A DNA stretch of 64,000 nucleotides from positions 806,001-870,000 of the forward strand of contig BQMF02000060.1 in NCBI GenBank assembly GCA_027922465.2, written 5' to 3'. Shown here piece after piece: positions 32,078 through 43,543 of this stretch (position 1 is the stretch's first letter; the number at the start of each line of letters is the position of its first letter). Origin of the DNA: Turritopsis dohrnii (Eukaryota > Cnidaria > Hydrozoa > Anthoathecata > Oceaniidae). Position numbers and translations under genes: made by a program. A model generated the notes under the pieces. That model saw nothing but the letters and a program-made list of their open reading frames with translations. It made no database searches and was not told the origin of the DNA.

Positions 32078-33697
32078 ATGTATGATTCCTCTTTCATGGC
32101 TAAGCAGGTTTTATCAAAGAAAGTAGCTGAAATAAGAGAAAATGGTTATTTTAGCATCATGTGCGATGAAGGAACAGACTGTAGGAACTTAGAACAGCTG
32201 TCCTTTAATATTCGAAGCGTAGATGATGATCTCGAAGTCCATGAAGATTTCTTAGGTTTTTATGAAGTAGATAACATAAAGAGCGATACGATCGTTGCAG
32301 CAATTAAAGATAGCCTTTTAAGATTCAACTTGTCATTAGACTCTTGTCGTGGTCAAATTTACGATGGCGCTAGTAACATGCTTGGTAAAAAAAGTGGTGT
32401 TGCTACGCAACTATCAGCAATACAACCCAAAGCTCTTCCTACACACTGTTGCGGACACTCCGTAAGTCTTGCTGTTAAAGATTTGACTTCCAGTTGCAAA
32501 CTTTTAGGGGACACTATGGGAACAGTTGGTGAGATAACTGTTTTGGTAAAGTTTTCTCCGAAGAGAGAAAAAATACTTGGCAACATCGTCGACAATGTAG
32601 AAGGACTTGACCAAGAAGGACTGGAAGTAAGAGGAGAATCCCTTGATAAATTGTGTGCAACCCGTTGGACTGTAAGAGCCAATTGTTTCCAAAAAATAAT
32701 TGACCAGTTCGACAGCTTGCAACAGCTTTGGGACCTTTGTTTGCAGGCAAAGCTAACAACTGATGTTCGCTCGAGGATTATTGGCTGTCAGACGCAAATG
32801 AAATCTTTTAAGTTCTTTTTTGGCCTGTGTTTGGGGCAAAGACTTTATAGCCACACCGACAATTTGTCAAAAGCCCTACAGAGCAAAACCTTGCCTGGAA
32901 TTGCAGCACTCAGGCTAGCTTTGCTGACAAAAGACACTCTAATGGGCTTGCGTAGTGATGAAAACTTTCAATTATTTTTTGATGTTGTGTCAAGAAAGGC
33001 TTCACTTCATCCCCAGATAGAGTCACCAACATTGCCAAGGAAACGTAACCGACCAAACTATTCAATTTTAACTCATGTGGAAGGGCATCCATCAGCTGAA
33101 AGTCACCACGCAGTAACAGTTGAAGACTACTATAGACCGTTGTATTTTGAAGCAATTGACTCCATCGTTCAGGCTCTCATGTCCCGTTTCGAGCAACCAA
33201 GCTTTAAGGCATTTTGCACAATGGAACAGGTGCTCCTTAAAGGAATGGAAGGTAAAGATGCAAGTGACGAAATTGAGGAGATGACAAATATTTTTGGTGA
33301 TGACGTTGATGTTACGTTGCTGGGCACTGAGCTTGAAGTCTTAAAGAACATTGCTAAGAAAAACAAACCTTCACACACTTTAGAAGTCATCGAAGTGCTA
33401 AAACAATGTGATCGCGATAATTGGTTAATGATCCCGTCGGTAATAAAAATTCTCAAGCTTTTGCTAGTAGTGGCAGCAACAACTGCGACTGCTGAGCGTT
33501 CGTTTTCGATGATGCGAAGGGTGAAAACATGGCTACGGACCACCATGACACAAAAAAGGTTCAACGCATTGGCAATACTAACATCACATAAAGATGTTAC
33601 TGATGATTTGGACTTAGTTGAAGTAGCAAACGTATTCGTTTCTGGACATGAGAAACGCTACAACCATTTTGGGAGATTTTCAACTAGTGACTTGTAA
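32078..33697 (+). CDS. hAT transposase, C-terminal part, mirror copy
   Basis: Same 539-residue protein as 29850-31469, no amino-acid difference seen. The genuine sequence resumes at about 32096, where CATGG is shared between the end of the spacer (GATATCATGG at 31821-31830) and this start (TTTCATGGCTAAG), a five-base microhomology at the rearrangement joint. Confidence 0.88.
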   Translation: MYDSSFMAKQVLSKKVAEIRENGYFSIMCDEGTDCRNLEQLSFNIRSVDDDLEVHEDFLGFYEVDNIKSDTIVAAIKDSLLRFNLSLDSCRGQIYDGASNMLGKKSGVATQLSAIQPKALPTHCCGHSVSLAVKDLTSSCKLLGDTMGTVGEITVLVKFSPKREKILGNIVDNVEGLDQEGLEVRGESLDKLCATRWTVRANCFQKIIDQFDSLQQLWDLCLQAKLTTDVRSRIIGCQTQMKSFKFFFGLCLGQRLYSHTDNLSKALQSKTLPGIAALRLALLTKDTLMGLRSDENFQLFFDVVSRKASLHPQIESPTLPRKRNRPNYSILTHVEGHPSAESHHAVTVEDYYRPLYFEAIDSIVQALMSRFEQPSFKAFCTMEQVLLKGMEGKDASDEIEEMTNIFGDDVDVTLLGTELEVLKNIAKKNKPSHTLEVIEVLKQCDRDNWLMIPSVIKILKLLLVVAATTATAERSFSMMRRVKTWLRTTMTQKRFNALAILTSHKDVTDDLDLVEVANVFVSGHEKRYNHFGRFSTSDL

Positions 33698-34175
33698 CAT
33701 GCACTCAAGCTGGAAAATTCCGTTTGAAAGTCTGGAAGGCAATCTACTATCATCATTTATCTACTTAGCATTTTGCCAGATGTACTGACTTCAAAGTTTA
33801 TTACAGTAATTTTTATGAATGTGTTTACGAGCATGTAGTAAATGTTCTTTGACTGATTCGTGTTAACGTTATAGAAATAGTTTCCATTGTCGAATTCTTG
33901 CGGTATCATTACACTTCTGGACCATTTTCCTTTTTCTTACATTCACAAGATAACCAAGATTCTCTTGAACAATTTGCGTTTTTCACAACATTTCACACTT
34001 AATAAAATGGAAATTTTTAGCCATAATTATCCCCAGAAATCGATTTGAGGTCATTTTAGAGACCCTGGAAGCCAAAATTTTCTTCGTCGCCCAACCATGG
34101 TGGGCGACATTTTTAGGCAAATTATTCTATTTTTTAGCCCCCCCCCCCACTTTGAAATCCATGGCGGGGGCCCTG
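33698..34175. mobile_element. hAT 3' noncoding end and terminus, mirror copy
   Basis: Noncoding DNA with a run of about 11 C at 34140-34148 region, ending in GGCGGGGGCCCTG at 34163-34175, followed by TTGAA (34176-34180). Confidence 0.75.
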
Positions 34176-35287
34176 TTGAAAGTTAATGTTGATGGTGTGC
34201 CTGTCTACAAATCTACTGGTGATCAATTTTGGCAACTTAAGGTCATTTGTAGCAGCTTTATTTTATGGAACAAAGAAACCCAATGACTTAAAAGAATTTT
34301 TATCAGATTTTCTAGTTGAGTACCAATATCTAAAAATCAACGGTGTTAACTTAAATGCAGTAACCGTTGGCATAAATGTGTCAGCATTTATATGTGATGC
34401 TCCAGCCCGGCAGTTCTTGAAGTGTGTTAAAGGCCACACTGGTTATAGCTGTTGTGAACGTTGTGAAATTAAAGGTGACTACCAAAATTCCCGTATGCTT
34501 TTATCTCAAGTGAATTGCAATCCAACAACAGTAAAGCGTTTTAATAACTATGATTATGCTGGTAGTCATCAACTTGGGTGCTCAGTTTTACTTGACTACG
34601 ACTTTGATTGCATTGGTCAATTTCCCCTAGACTATATGCACTTAGTTTGTTTAGGTGTAGTGAAGCGAATTTTATTGTAGTGAAAGAAACTGGTCCACGT
34701 AATTTTCGTTTATCACAAACTCAACTTCGAATGCATTGATGGAGTTCACAGGTAAATTTCCTTCTGAACTTGCCCGACAGCCTCGTAGCCTTGAACATGT
34801 GAAGCGTTGGAAAGCAACTGAATTCAGAGAATTTATCTTATACTCTGGTTACATTGTACTGAGAGATGTTCTATCTGACCAACAATATGAGCATTTTCTG
34901 TCACTGTGTCTTGCTATGACAATTTTGCTGGATGAGAATGAAAATGCCCGTCAACTAGATTATGCCAATGGTTTATTGAGATATTTTGTTTCCAAGGCTT
35001 GTGATTTTTATGGAGACTCATTTATGGTATATAATGTGCACAATCTAATGCACATAGTAGATGATGCTGAATTCCTTGGAACCTCATTGAATGAAATATC
35101 CTCTTTTCCATTCGAAAATTTTTTGCAAGTGATCAAAAAGTTCGTAAGAAAAGCCCAAAATCCGTTAAGTCAGGTAGTAAAACGAATTTCAGAATTGGAA
35201 AATCTATCAGTCAGTGGTACCAGTTGCAAGAATTTGAAAACATCATTATCTTTGCAAGAATGTTGTAGCAACGTTGTATCAAAATAG
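34176..35287 (+). pseudogene. Tnp2-like transposase, C-terminal part, mirror copy
   Basis: Plus-strand copy of 28260-29371: ORFs 34186-34680 and 34736-35287, preceded by the NVDGVPVYKS block right after the hAT terminus and its TTGAA flank (34176-34180). Confidence 0.65.
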
Positions 35288-35341
35288 TAGTACGACGTAA
35301 ACGGAGAGGTATGGTTGGAATAACGTTGTCCCAACGTCAAA

Positions 35342-35957
35342 CTACCTTAATCGGAGAAATTTTGGCGCGGAGAAAATTTGGCGCAATTGGCGCAAAATGC
35401 CAAAAATCGCCAAACTAAATCCGCGCCAAATTTAGTTTTTTCTGGCTGCGCCAAATTAAATCCGCGCCAAATATTCCAAATTTGCCTTGCGCCAAATTAA
35501 ATCCGCGCCAAAATTTCTCCGAATAAGGTAAATAGTGTTGTCACGCTTTTAATTTTTCTTGTTATATCACTGTCGTGAATCTTCTGTTTATAGTTTTAAT
35601 AAAAAAAGTCATGAATACATGAATGTTTGAAGTTCTATGCTTTACCGTCTCACCTTCTTTGAATGTATGGTACTGTAATTAGTTCTGATTGATTCGTTAA
35701 ACGACTATGAAATTTTTGAAACATTCTGGCTGCGCCAAATTAAATCCGCGCTAAATTTAACTTTTTTCTGGCTGCGCCAAATTAAATCCGCGCCAAAATT
35801 TCTCCGAATAAGGTAATGTCGGCGCAACATCGGAAAGCGACGTTGTAACAGCGTCGGAATCTAACGTTAAAAAACCCTTCAAAACCAACCGTATACCAAC
35901 GTTGAACCAACGTTAAGTGTAACGTTGGTGCAACGTTGGATCAACGTTGGCGTGCCT
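35342..35957. repeat. Mirror of the GGCGC and CAACGTTG repeat blocks
   Basis: Right-arm copy of 27590-28205 with the same unit composition. Confidence 0.75.
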
Positions 35958-36196
35958 GCTGGGAACTTGTCGAATACATCTAAAGGTATCAATATTATTA
36001 TCAATAACTCTCAAACCTCCAAATGCTTGTATAATCAAAATTTACTCATACTTTTGGTAGGTGAACTTTAATTCTTTTATTAATTAGCCAAAAATAGAAT
36101 GGTATACCATCAACGGTGAAATAATAATTATCTATTCACAGGGTGTACAGAAAAAAATATCACAAAAAAGTATCTTAAACTTTCCATTTTTCTTAG

Positions 36197-37252
36197 CATT
36201 TAAACGAGTGGTGAAAGAAGGGATCCAAATTGATCAGGATGACAAATCGGAAAGAAATAAAGGAAAGCAGAAGAAAGCTCTGGAAAGTAAAAAAATATTA
36301 GCTTCTTTAGAACCTTAACTTAAATTTTTTACTTATGTTTTATGCATATGTTCGTTTTGTAGGGGATAAACATGCGAATTTTCGATCCCTTAATGTAATT
36401 ATAATCAATCAATTGTTTAATCAATTTTCTTTTGCTTATCAGCTGAAGGAGTGGTAAATGAAAAAATCGAAAAGGATCACCAGCAGATGTCAAATTCTAA
36501 CAATCATACCAAAACGAAAAAAAACAATAAAAACAAAGAAAACAAACACTGGGAAAGTAAGAGATCTTACATTTATGAAAAAGTTCAATTGTAGTGTGTG
36601 TAGTGATGCTTATTCAATTCTCTTCTATGTTATTTAAGAAATTCGAAAAAAAAAAATACAAGTATGAAGTATTTGTTATTATTTTTTTAGAAAGAACATC
36701 ACTCAAGCAAACACGGAAGAAAGGTAAAACTATGATGTGATGTATTTATTTATACTAGGCAATTGTTTTAACGTTTGTTACTATGAAAAGCAGATATAGA
36801 CAAAAATTTTTCTTTAAGGGAAAAATGCTTATGACCGGAATCTAACAGAAAAAGTAGATGTTGTATCAAAATTATACTCCAAAGAGAATGTACAACTGGT
36901 AAGACTGCCAGTGTTGCAAAATTACATCGAATTCGACAGGACAAAAGACGTCAAGTACATCAACGACGATGAGTATCTTGAAAGACTGCAAGATAATATC
37001 AAACACAATGGGTTGAAAGAGCCATTAATTTTGGCGGTCAGCAAAGACAGTCAAAGGGCGTACTTGACGGAAGGGAACCATCGAATCATTTGCCTGGAGA
37101 ATTTGGGTGTTCAATGGGTACCATTAAAGATAAGCTACTGGTTCATCTATGATGAGACCAATAGCCTTTACCCTTTCATTCCGGGTTTCCTCAAAACATT
37201 TCCCAAAAACGTTACGCCAAGAATGTGTGGGTTTGAAAGCAAGGATATTTGA
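36197..37252 (+). CDS. ParB/sulfiredoxin-like gene, mirror copy
   Basis: Exons 36197-36286, 36443-36556, 36691-36723, 36819-37252, GT-AG borders throughout. The last exon starts G|GG and reads KNAYDRNLTEKVDVV before the ParB-like domain; stop at 37250-37252. Same protein as the minus copy. An intact frame in both arms argues that the gene is young or selected, or that the duplication is recent. Confidence 0.68.
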
Positions 37253-37772
37253 TTGCTAAATGTTTTTATCGTCCGTTTATTTTCATTTATTTTTAGTTGT
37301 ATTAAGTTGCTTGTATATAGTGTAGTACAACCTCCATTTCTTTCTGTTTCATGTTATGTTTTCATACTCAAATTTTACTTTTACAACCCTGAAAGTTTCC
37401 ATAAAGCCACCTGAATAATGAAGGAACAATGAAATTTTTTATTGCTTTCATGTGTAGCACTAATTACTTTACCAAAACTACCAAGGTAATTCTTCAATCT
37501 TCGTGGACAATTATAATTCAAGTCATACAAAATGTAGGCTGTTTATAACTACATGTAACGCTGTGTTTTTATTTTCAAACTGTATTATCCTCTTCATTTA
37601 TTTTATGGTGATACTTTATTTGTTTATGTGGTTTATATGTCTGTTAAGTCTGTTTTGCATAGTTTTTTTTAAATGTACATATATTCTAGAGAAAATGAAA
37701 GGCTTAACATTGCCCATTTTAACACATTTTAACTCATTGTTTAATAAAGATACAACGGAACTCTCTAAATAG

Positions 37773-38145
37773 AAACCATCCTTGTTTCTTAAATTAACAA
37801 CTATGTTAACAAAAAATCTCTCAATAAAAGAAATCCCTTTCAATTTTAAGAATTATGAATGAGTTTCTACTATAGCACATGTTTCTACTATGCTACATAC
37901 ACAGGGGGTCATTCAACTGGTGTTCTTCAGCCTTCATGCGTAAAGATAATCTAAAGAGACATACTCTAAAAGAACTTTATTTACAAAGGTGAAAGAACAA
38001 CCGAAAGGAGAACTCCTTGCATATTTTCTCATTGCAGCGAATCTTTTTACATGAAACTTGACCTTATTAACCACCAGCGTGATGTACATGAACTTGCCAC
38101 ATATGTAAAATTGCTGTCCTTTGATTCAATGGTTGACTTTGATAT
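37773..38145. other. Arm spacer between ParB-like and zinc-finger genes
   Basis: No gene seen beyond the zinc-finger ORF's probable 5' extension (about 38050-38145). Mirror at 25402-25774. An ORF at 37503-37772 is hydrophobic and AT-driven and is not called. Confidence 0.45.
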
Positions 38146-38544
38146 ATGGAAGAAAGAGAAGAACTGAATAATTTTGTGTATTTTACTAAGCAAAGGGGAG
38201 ATACTACCAGTTCAACCAGTAAACATATTTACTATAACTGCCAGTTTGGTGGGTCCGAAAAATTACATAAAAATCAGAGAAAGATACATCACGGAAAAGT
38301 CAAGAGGAATTACTTCTGCCCGGCAAGAATGATGTTACAAAAAAACTTATCAACAAATAAGATTGAAGTTAAATACATAAGTTTGCATAACCATCGTTTG
38401 ACGATTCAAAACACAAAATATCAACCAATTCCGTCAAAGATGAGATTTGCTCTAAACTATCTCTCGGAATCCCTGTCAACGAGGTTTGGAGGGACTTGTG
38501 TAAAGGTTTCGGAAATGGTGGAATCGAAGGTTCAAAATAAGTAA
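38146..38544 (+). CDS. FLYWCH/MULE-type zinc-finger fragment, mirror copy
   Basis: Identical to the minus-strand copy at 25003-25401 except Leu for Ser in VKYISLHNHRL. This one difference shows that the two arms are not literally the same read placed twice. Confidence 0.55.
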   Translation: MEEREELNNFVYFTKQRGDTTSSTSKHIYYNCQFGGSEKLHKNQRKIHHGKVKRNYFCPARMMLQKNLSTNKIEVKYISLHNHRLTIQNTKYQPIPSKMRFALNYLSESLSTRFGGTCVKVSEMVESKVQNK

Positions 38545-40519
38545 ATTTGTTAAAATATTCTACTAGTAATATGAAAATAAGAAAAGGAATCGAATCATAA
38601 ACATTAAGCCCGGTTGAGTAATCTGGCTAGAAAAGACCATTTAAAGACTAAAAACAGAAGTAAAAAATTAAGAGCCATTAAGAAGGGTTGACAGGACCAA
38701 GAAGAAGTAGGAAATTCTTATGTTGCTGGAAATTTTTAATGTAACTTTTATATTTCAATGTTTTTTTGCCCATTTTTTCAATTTACCGTTTTCGGAACAA
38801 TTCCAATTTTTAAATGAACGTAGCTTCAGGAGATTTTCTGTATATCAAGATGGAGGTCCTGTAGTAAAATGAGCTTAATAGGAGCTTTCTTTCTAAAGTT
38901 TTTACCATTTCTATGAAAATTCCATCTGTCTTTAACGATATTAATGATCTACAACGAAATTCCTGGGCCAAACAGGATGACATGGATGCTGTAGCAACAC
39001 ATAAGTGAAAAGGGCTACAAACCTGTCAGGTATGATTCTGTTTCTGTGTCAAGCAATTTAACAAGGTTTTGTTGCCTTTGAGTTTCTCCGAATTGATTTA
39101 CTAGTTTTGGTTTAAAGTTAAAAAGATATCATAGCAGCAAAAAAGATTTCTCCTTTTTTCAAACACAGCAGTTCAACTGTCCATGTTCATTTAGGACATT
39201 ATGAATCAGGAGTTATGTTTCCTGCATCATCTTCTCCATGTTCTTCTTCTTCAGCTAACACCCCTGCTAAAGGTATGGTCACTATTCATTACTATTCACT
39301 ATTATTCACTACTACACTATTCATTGCACATTGCTTCTACATCCAGTTTTTTTTATAACAAGTATCAGGGTAAATAGATTTCAGCTTCAGTCTTGTTTGT
39401 CGTTTGCAGAATTTGAGCCTCCAAATACCATTATGCTTACTTATATTCACAACAGACGTTTCAAGACGTTAATCTTGCAAATTTATTTATAAAATCATTT
39501 GTAAAGATATACACTAGGTTTCCTTGCCAACATTCATAAGTTCACCCGTTACTTCTGAGCTAACTAACACCTCCTTCAATCCAAAATTAAGATCAGGTAA
39601 CTCGAAGTAATGTTTTGATAAATTCTGCTTAATTTAAACGAGTTTTTAATAAACCATCATAACGAGGTAGTGTATTAAACTTGTTTTATTAGAATGAACA
39701 TGGTTGAAAAGTTACAACTAAAAATAAAAGGTCAAAGGAAACAAAGACGTTGGTTTTAACATAGCTGGGAAAAAATATACAGTAGAGGCTTCAGTCGTGT
39801 ACTCGAAAGAAAGCTTTATGTTGCGAAGATCGAGATGATGATAGATTTAAAAAAAAAAAAAAAAAATAGAATGCACAAGCTTACAACAACTGACAGTACT
39901 TACACAGTAAACTACGCAGTACAGACACTGCACACCTAAAAGCTCCCTTGTTTTGATGAGGTCAAGTAAATGATAAACCAATAACGAAACAACCCCATTC
40001 GTTTTATTCATCTGGTGAAACACAAACATTAAGGTCTGATGAAGAATCAGACCGCAATGCTGATATCAGTGTGGAAACATTTTTAAATTCCATCTGTCTT
40101 TAACCATACTAATGATCTTCAAAGAAATTTCTGGGCCAGACAGGATGACATGGATAAACACAGCAGTTCAACTGTTCATTAAGGGCATTATGAATCAGGA
40201 GTCATAAGATTTACTGTAAAAAATACAACATTAAAACCAAAGATGATGGTGGCATGGTTTCACCAAGTGTCTGAAGATTGGATATTCATCAGCTTATCCT
40301 ATTCTTGAATAGCTTAATGTAAATGCACAAATGCAGATTGAGCTCATACCAACAAAATAAAATACATAGTGGAGTCGTTTAGCACAAAAATACTTCAAAT
40401 TGTGATAGAAGCAAGAAACTTTCCACAAATGTTCCCCATAATGTAAGAAACATTTTTTTGAGAGAGACACTCTTGAATGTCACGTGAGTGCTGACGTCAG
40501 CACTTTTTGTGTAAAAAAA
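38545..40519. repeat. Right-arm spacer with a duplicated module
   Basis: One module beginning TTCCATCTGTCTTTAAC occurs at about 38920 and about 40087 and reaches a shared GCATTATGAATCAGGAGT-like end. In the first copy about 190 bases, starting GCTGTAGCAACACATAAG, lie between GATGACATGGAT and AAACACAGCAGTTCAACTG; in the second these are joined directly. A poly-A run is at 39849-39866. Confidence 0.6.
40488..40503. promoter_or_regulatory. Palindromic CRE, mirror copy
   Basis: Same 16-base palindrome as at 23047-23062, preceded by CACGTG, in the right arm of palindrome 1. Confidence 0.4.
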
Positions 40520-41817
40520 TTAAAGTCTGTCTCAATATAATTGGCAGTGGAAACAAATTACCTCATAACTTTTGATAGCCACTTCCGATTCCAAAACTTT
40601 TTTTTGCATGTTTTAGATAATCAAAAGCACTATATTTGAGTATATTTTTGGTCGAAAAATTCGCGATTCTTAGCGGTTAAATTTGCGATTTATAAAATAA
40701 AGCTTTTTTTCTACTTAAGCTATAACTTTCATTTCTGCACCAGTGGTAGCCCTGCCTTAGGCAAAGAAAGTTATAAAGTTTGAGGGCAAACTGATGAGTC
40801 GTTCAGAAGATATGGGACCCGAAGTACCCCTCAGTAGCGATTTTACGTGAAACATCAAATCTTCAACTTTCAACAAAAAACGGGGGCAATGATGGTGGAA
40901 CAATTTTTTAAAGACATCACATTTAACGATCTTTTAAATTATTTTTTGAGAAACTGTTATTTGTGTTTTGGGAATAATCAAAGTTTACTTTCTATTGTAT
41001 CATACGGTTTCATAGCTTTGTGTTTAAAAGATATCATATTGTGTTCAACAAAAACGCTTTCAAGATCTGTGACTTTTATATTCCACATCGTTTTAACAAT
41101 AAAAAAAACAATTAAGCTGCTTCCCTTTGTTTTGCTTAATGGTCAACAAACATCAACGCATTACTGTAATTTCATTTCATGAAATCTCTATAGCCTCAAC
41201 TCCCTTCTTATTTCTCTCTCGCGACAGGAAAACAACACGAAGACAGGTGAGTTAATAAATATTGAAATTATCACTAATTATCTACTCGATCTTAGCATTT
41301 GTTATAATAAATTGAGAAATTTATGATGTATTGAACACAGCGGGGACATTACTCAGACGGTTTTGACAACATATTCCGTATGTTTGCACGTGTGGCGCTC
41401 AATCTTCCATCGAGAAGAGTGGAGCTAGAAAAGGAAGCTAACCAAACTCCTGTAGCATCTGATGAATTGATATATGATGTTAGATCCCCTACAGAGGGGA
41501 CTAATCATGTCAGACTCCCTGAAAAAGTGGAAGTATATGTCAGACCCCCTGAAAAAGAGGAGGTATTTGTTGGACTCCCTGAAGAAGAGAAGATAATAGT
41601 CAGACCACCTAACGAAGAGGTGGTAGCGTTAAGGCCTCTGAAAAAATTACCTACATACAGGGATGATAGACCTAAGGGTAGGAAACATGATTTTCATTCA
41701 ATGTTTTCCCGCATTTCTTATAGAATGAGTGAAGTGACACCAGAAAACTCTCAAGAAGTGGATGTGCAAAATTCCACAACCGAGGGTGAATCATCGAAAA
41801 GACATCTGCCTGAGGAC
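40520..41817 (+). mobile_element. Partial DIRS copy cut by the palindrome junction
   Basis: Terminal repeat (40520 to about 40887), 5' untranslated region, and the first 146 codons of the Gag-like ORF (41380-41817), read on the plus strand. The ORF runs two codons past the breakpoint and stops in palindrome 2 sequence. Confidence 0.9.
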
Positions 41818-41819
41818 TG
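41818..41819. other. Palindrome 1 / palindrome 2 junction
   Basis: Arm A ends at 41817 (...TGAGGAC) and arm B starts at 41820 (AAAACTG...), with two unmatched bases TG between. The left partner continues differently beyond 21735 and the right partner differently beyond 54599, which fixes the breakpoint to the base. No homology of more than a base or two is present, as in end joining. Confidence 0.9.
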
Positions 41820-43221
41820 AAAACTGTTACTGTTGTTCTTGACCTTAAATCCTAGATAGAACTAGTAATCTTCAAGGTGTTCAAAATTTTTAAACAATTT
41901 CATCATCAAAATGAAAACAATGCATTTAATATTTGAACAAGAAACAAGCTTCATATCCAAACCAGATCTTCCCCTGCTGATAATCTGCAATTATTTGCTC
42001 AGCTGACCGCAGACCAGATGCTAATACATGTACCAAACATTTAAGGTCACGAACTGAAGAGTCCTATTCCCTTAATGAGGCTCTAAACGAATACACCCAT
42101 TCTGAAAAAAAAAACTTTACACAACGATAGATACTAGTTTAATTTTTTTAATCCATCAACACGAAACATAGATAACATATTAGAAACATATAAATATTCA
42201 AAAAAAATAAAAAATAAAAATCGAAAAAAAAAAATTGTAACAACACAATTTCTTATGGAAAATTTAATCGTACACATCAGTAAGAAATTAGAATTCTCAC
42301 CCGAGGAAACCTACTTGAAGAATCAGACAGAGCTTAGAAGTGGTATTCTTAAATTTCGCTCATTTTCAGATTTTCAAAACCATGACTTATTTTGCCATGA
42401 TTTTGAAACCTTGAATAAAACATATTCAGGTGCAAGCAGAATGAAATTGCACTTATTGCTCTGAAAAATGTTTCACGTGTCTTTCATGGAAGTACAGCCG
42501 AAATTTTTCCACTAAATTTTAGAGTCCTTATATTTTTATTTTTTCTGTCTGGAAACCATGACTTGAAAATTCTTTTTTTGCTTTTCAACTGACTTTTGGC
42601 TATATCTCTTTAGTGATATAAGTGCATATTAATTTTTTGGTGGGAACGAAAGTGTGATGCCTTTCTTTTTAATTATGGACCAAATGCAACAGTCCATAAT
42701 GGAGGAGTTGGCCATTGTTCTGTCATGTTGCTTTATTGTTATTTTGAAAGATACTTTAATACCTCATCACATAGAAAAGCAGATGTCTTCTTTCAGTCTA
42801 ATTACAAAATGAAGCCAAAGTTCAGTTTTTGTTGAGAAACTGGAAAATTAGAAACAACGAATATAAAGCTTGAAAATTTAGTTTATGTAAACCACTCCAG
42901 TATATTTGAGATGGCCAACATTATTCGTATGAATAAAAAATCTTCTGATCTGGAAACAACTTTAATTATCTCACAATAATATGTTCATAATCATTTCTAA
43001 AAACTGTTCAGGAGTTAACTGATAAACTGTAGATGTGCATCTCACAATCAGTGCGAATGTTTTTCTCGAGTAAAACTGGACCGTCTTGATATAAGAAGAG
43101 GGGTGTTGTCACCACCAACAAAACAGATGTGAAACTTCTGACACAAAAAGAAGTAGGTTTCAAACATAACAAAAACCTGAAAAATTAAGCTAAAGATGCT
43201 GAAGAGTTGGCCTCTGGTCAG
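41820..43221. other. Outer part of arm B, unassigned
   Basis: AT-rich with A runs (about 42205-42240). ORF 42255-42464 encodes 69 residues with no family features. Nothing else supported. Mirrored at 53199-54599. Confidence 0.5.
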
Positions 43222-43543
43222 TTATATAATATAAAATGTGACGTCGCCTATGAACAGGATTGCAAAGACAGTGAATGACGATACTGCTGGTGTGATTGAG
43301 GCGACACGCTGGGGATCGCTGATCGATGTTGTTGATGATATTGGATCAATAAAACACCATTGCAAAAGTCTTGTCCGTAACAACAATCCCTTAAAGTTAA
43401 AATATTGCACCTTCGCAAAACACCTTAAAAGAATTAATAGCAACTAAAGTAGTCTTTCCACCCGATTCCATAAAACACATTGTCTCGTATCGCGCGCCAA
43501 AACCCGATTTATTACTATGAATTCGATTTTAGAACTATTGATA

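Larger units (their letters stand above)
31829..41817 (+). repeat. Palindrome 1, right arm (A)
   Basis: Mirror of 21735-31718. It carries, outward: inverted hAT N-terminal sequence, hAT C-terminal ORF, hAT terminus, Tnp2-like C-terminal ORFs, short-motif repeats, the ParB-like gene, the zinc-finger ORF, spacer DNA, the DIRS terminal repeat and the first 146 codons of DIRS Gag. Confidence 0.97.

Noticed and set aside
29983..33564. Many 70-130 residue ORFs opposite the hAT transposase (such as 30865-31188, 31533-31859, 33169-33564)
   Set aside because: They are antisense shadows of the long transposase frame, or composites across the palindrome joint, and show no family features.
26295..37252. 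Bacterial contamination suggested by the ParB-like domain
   Set aside because: The gene has GT-AG introns with consistent phases and lies among animal transposons with matching base composition.
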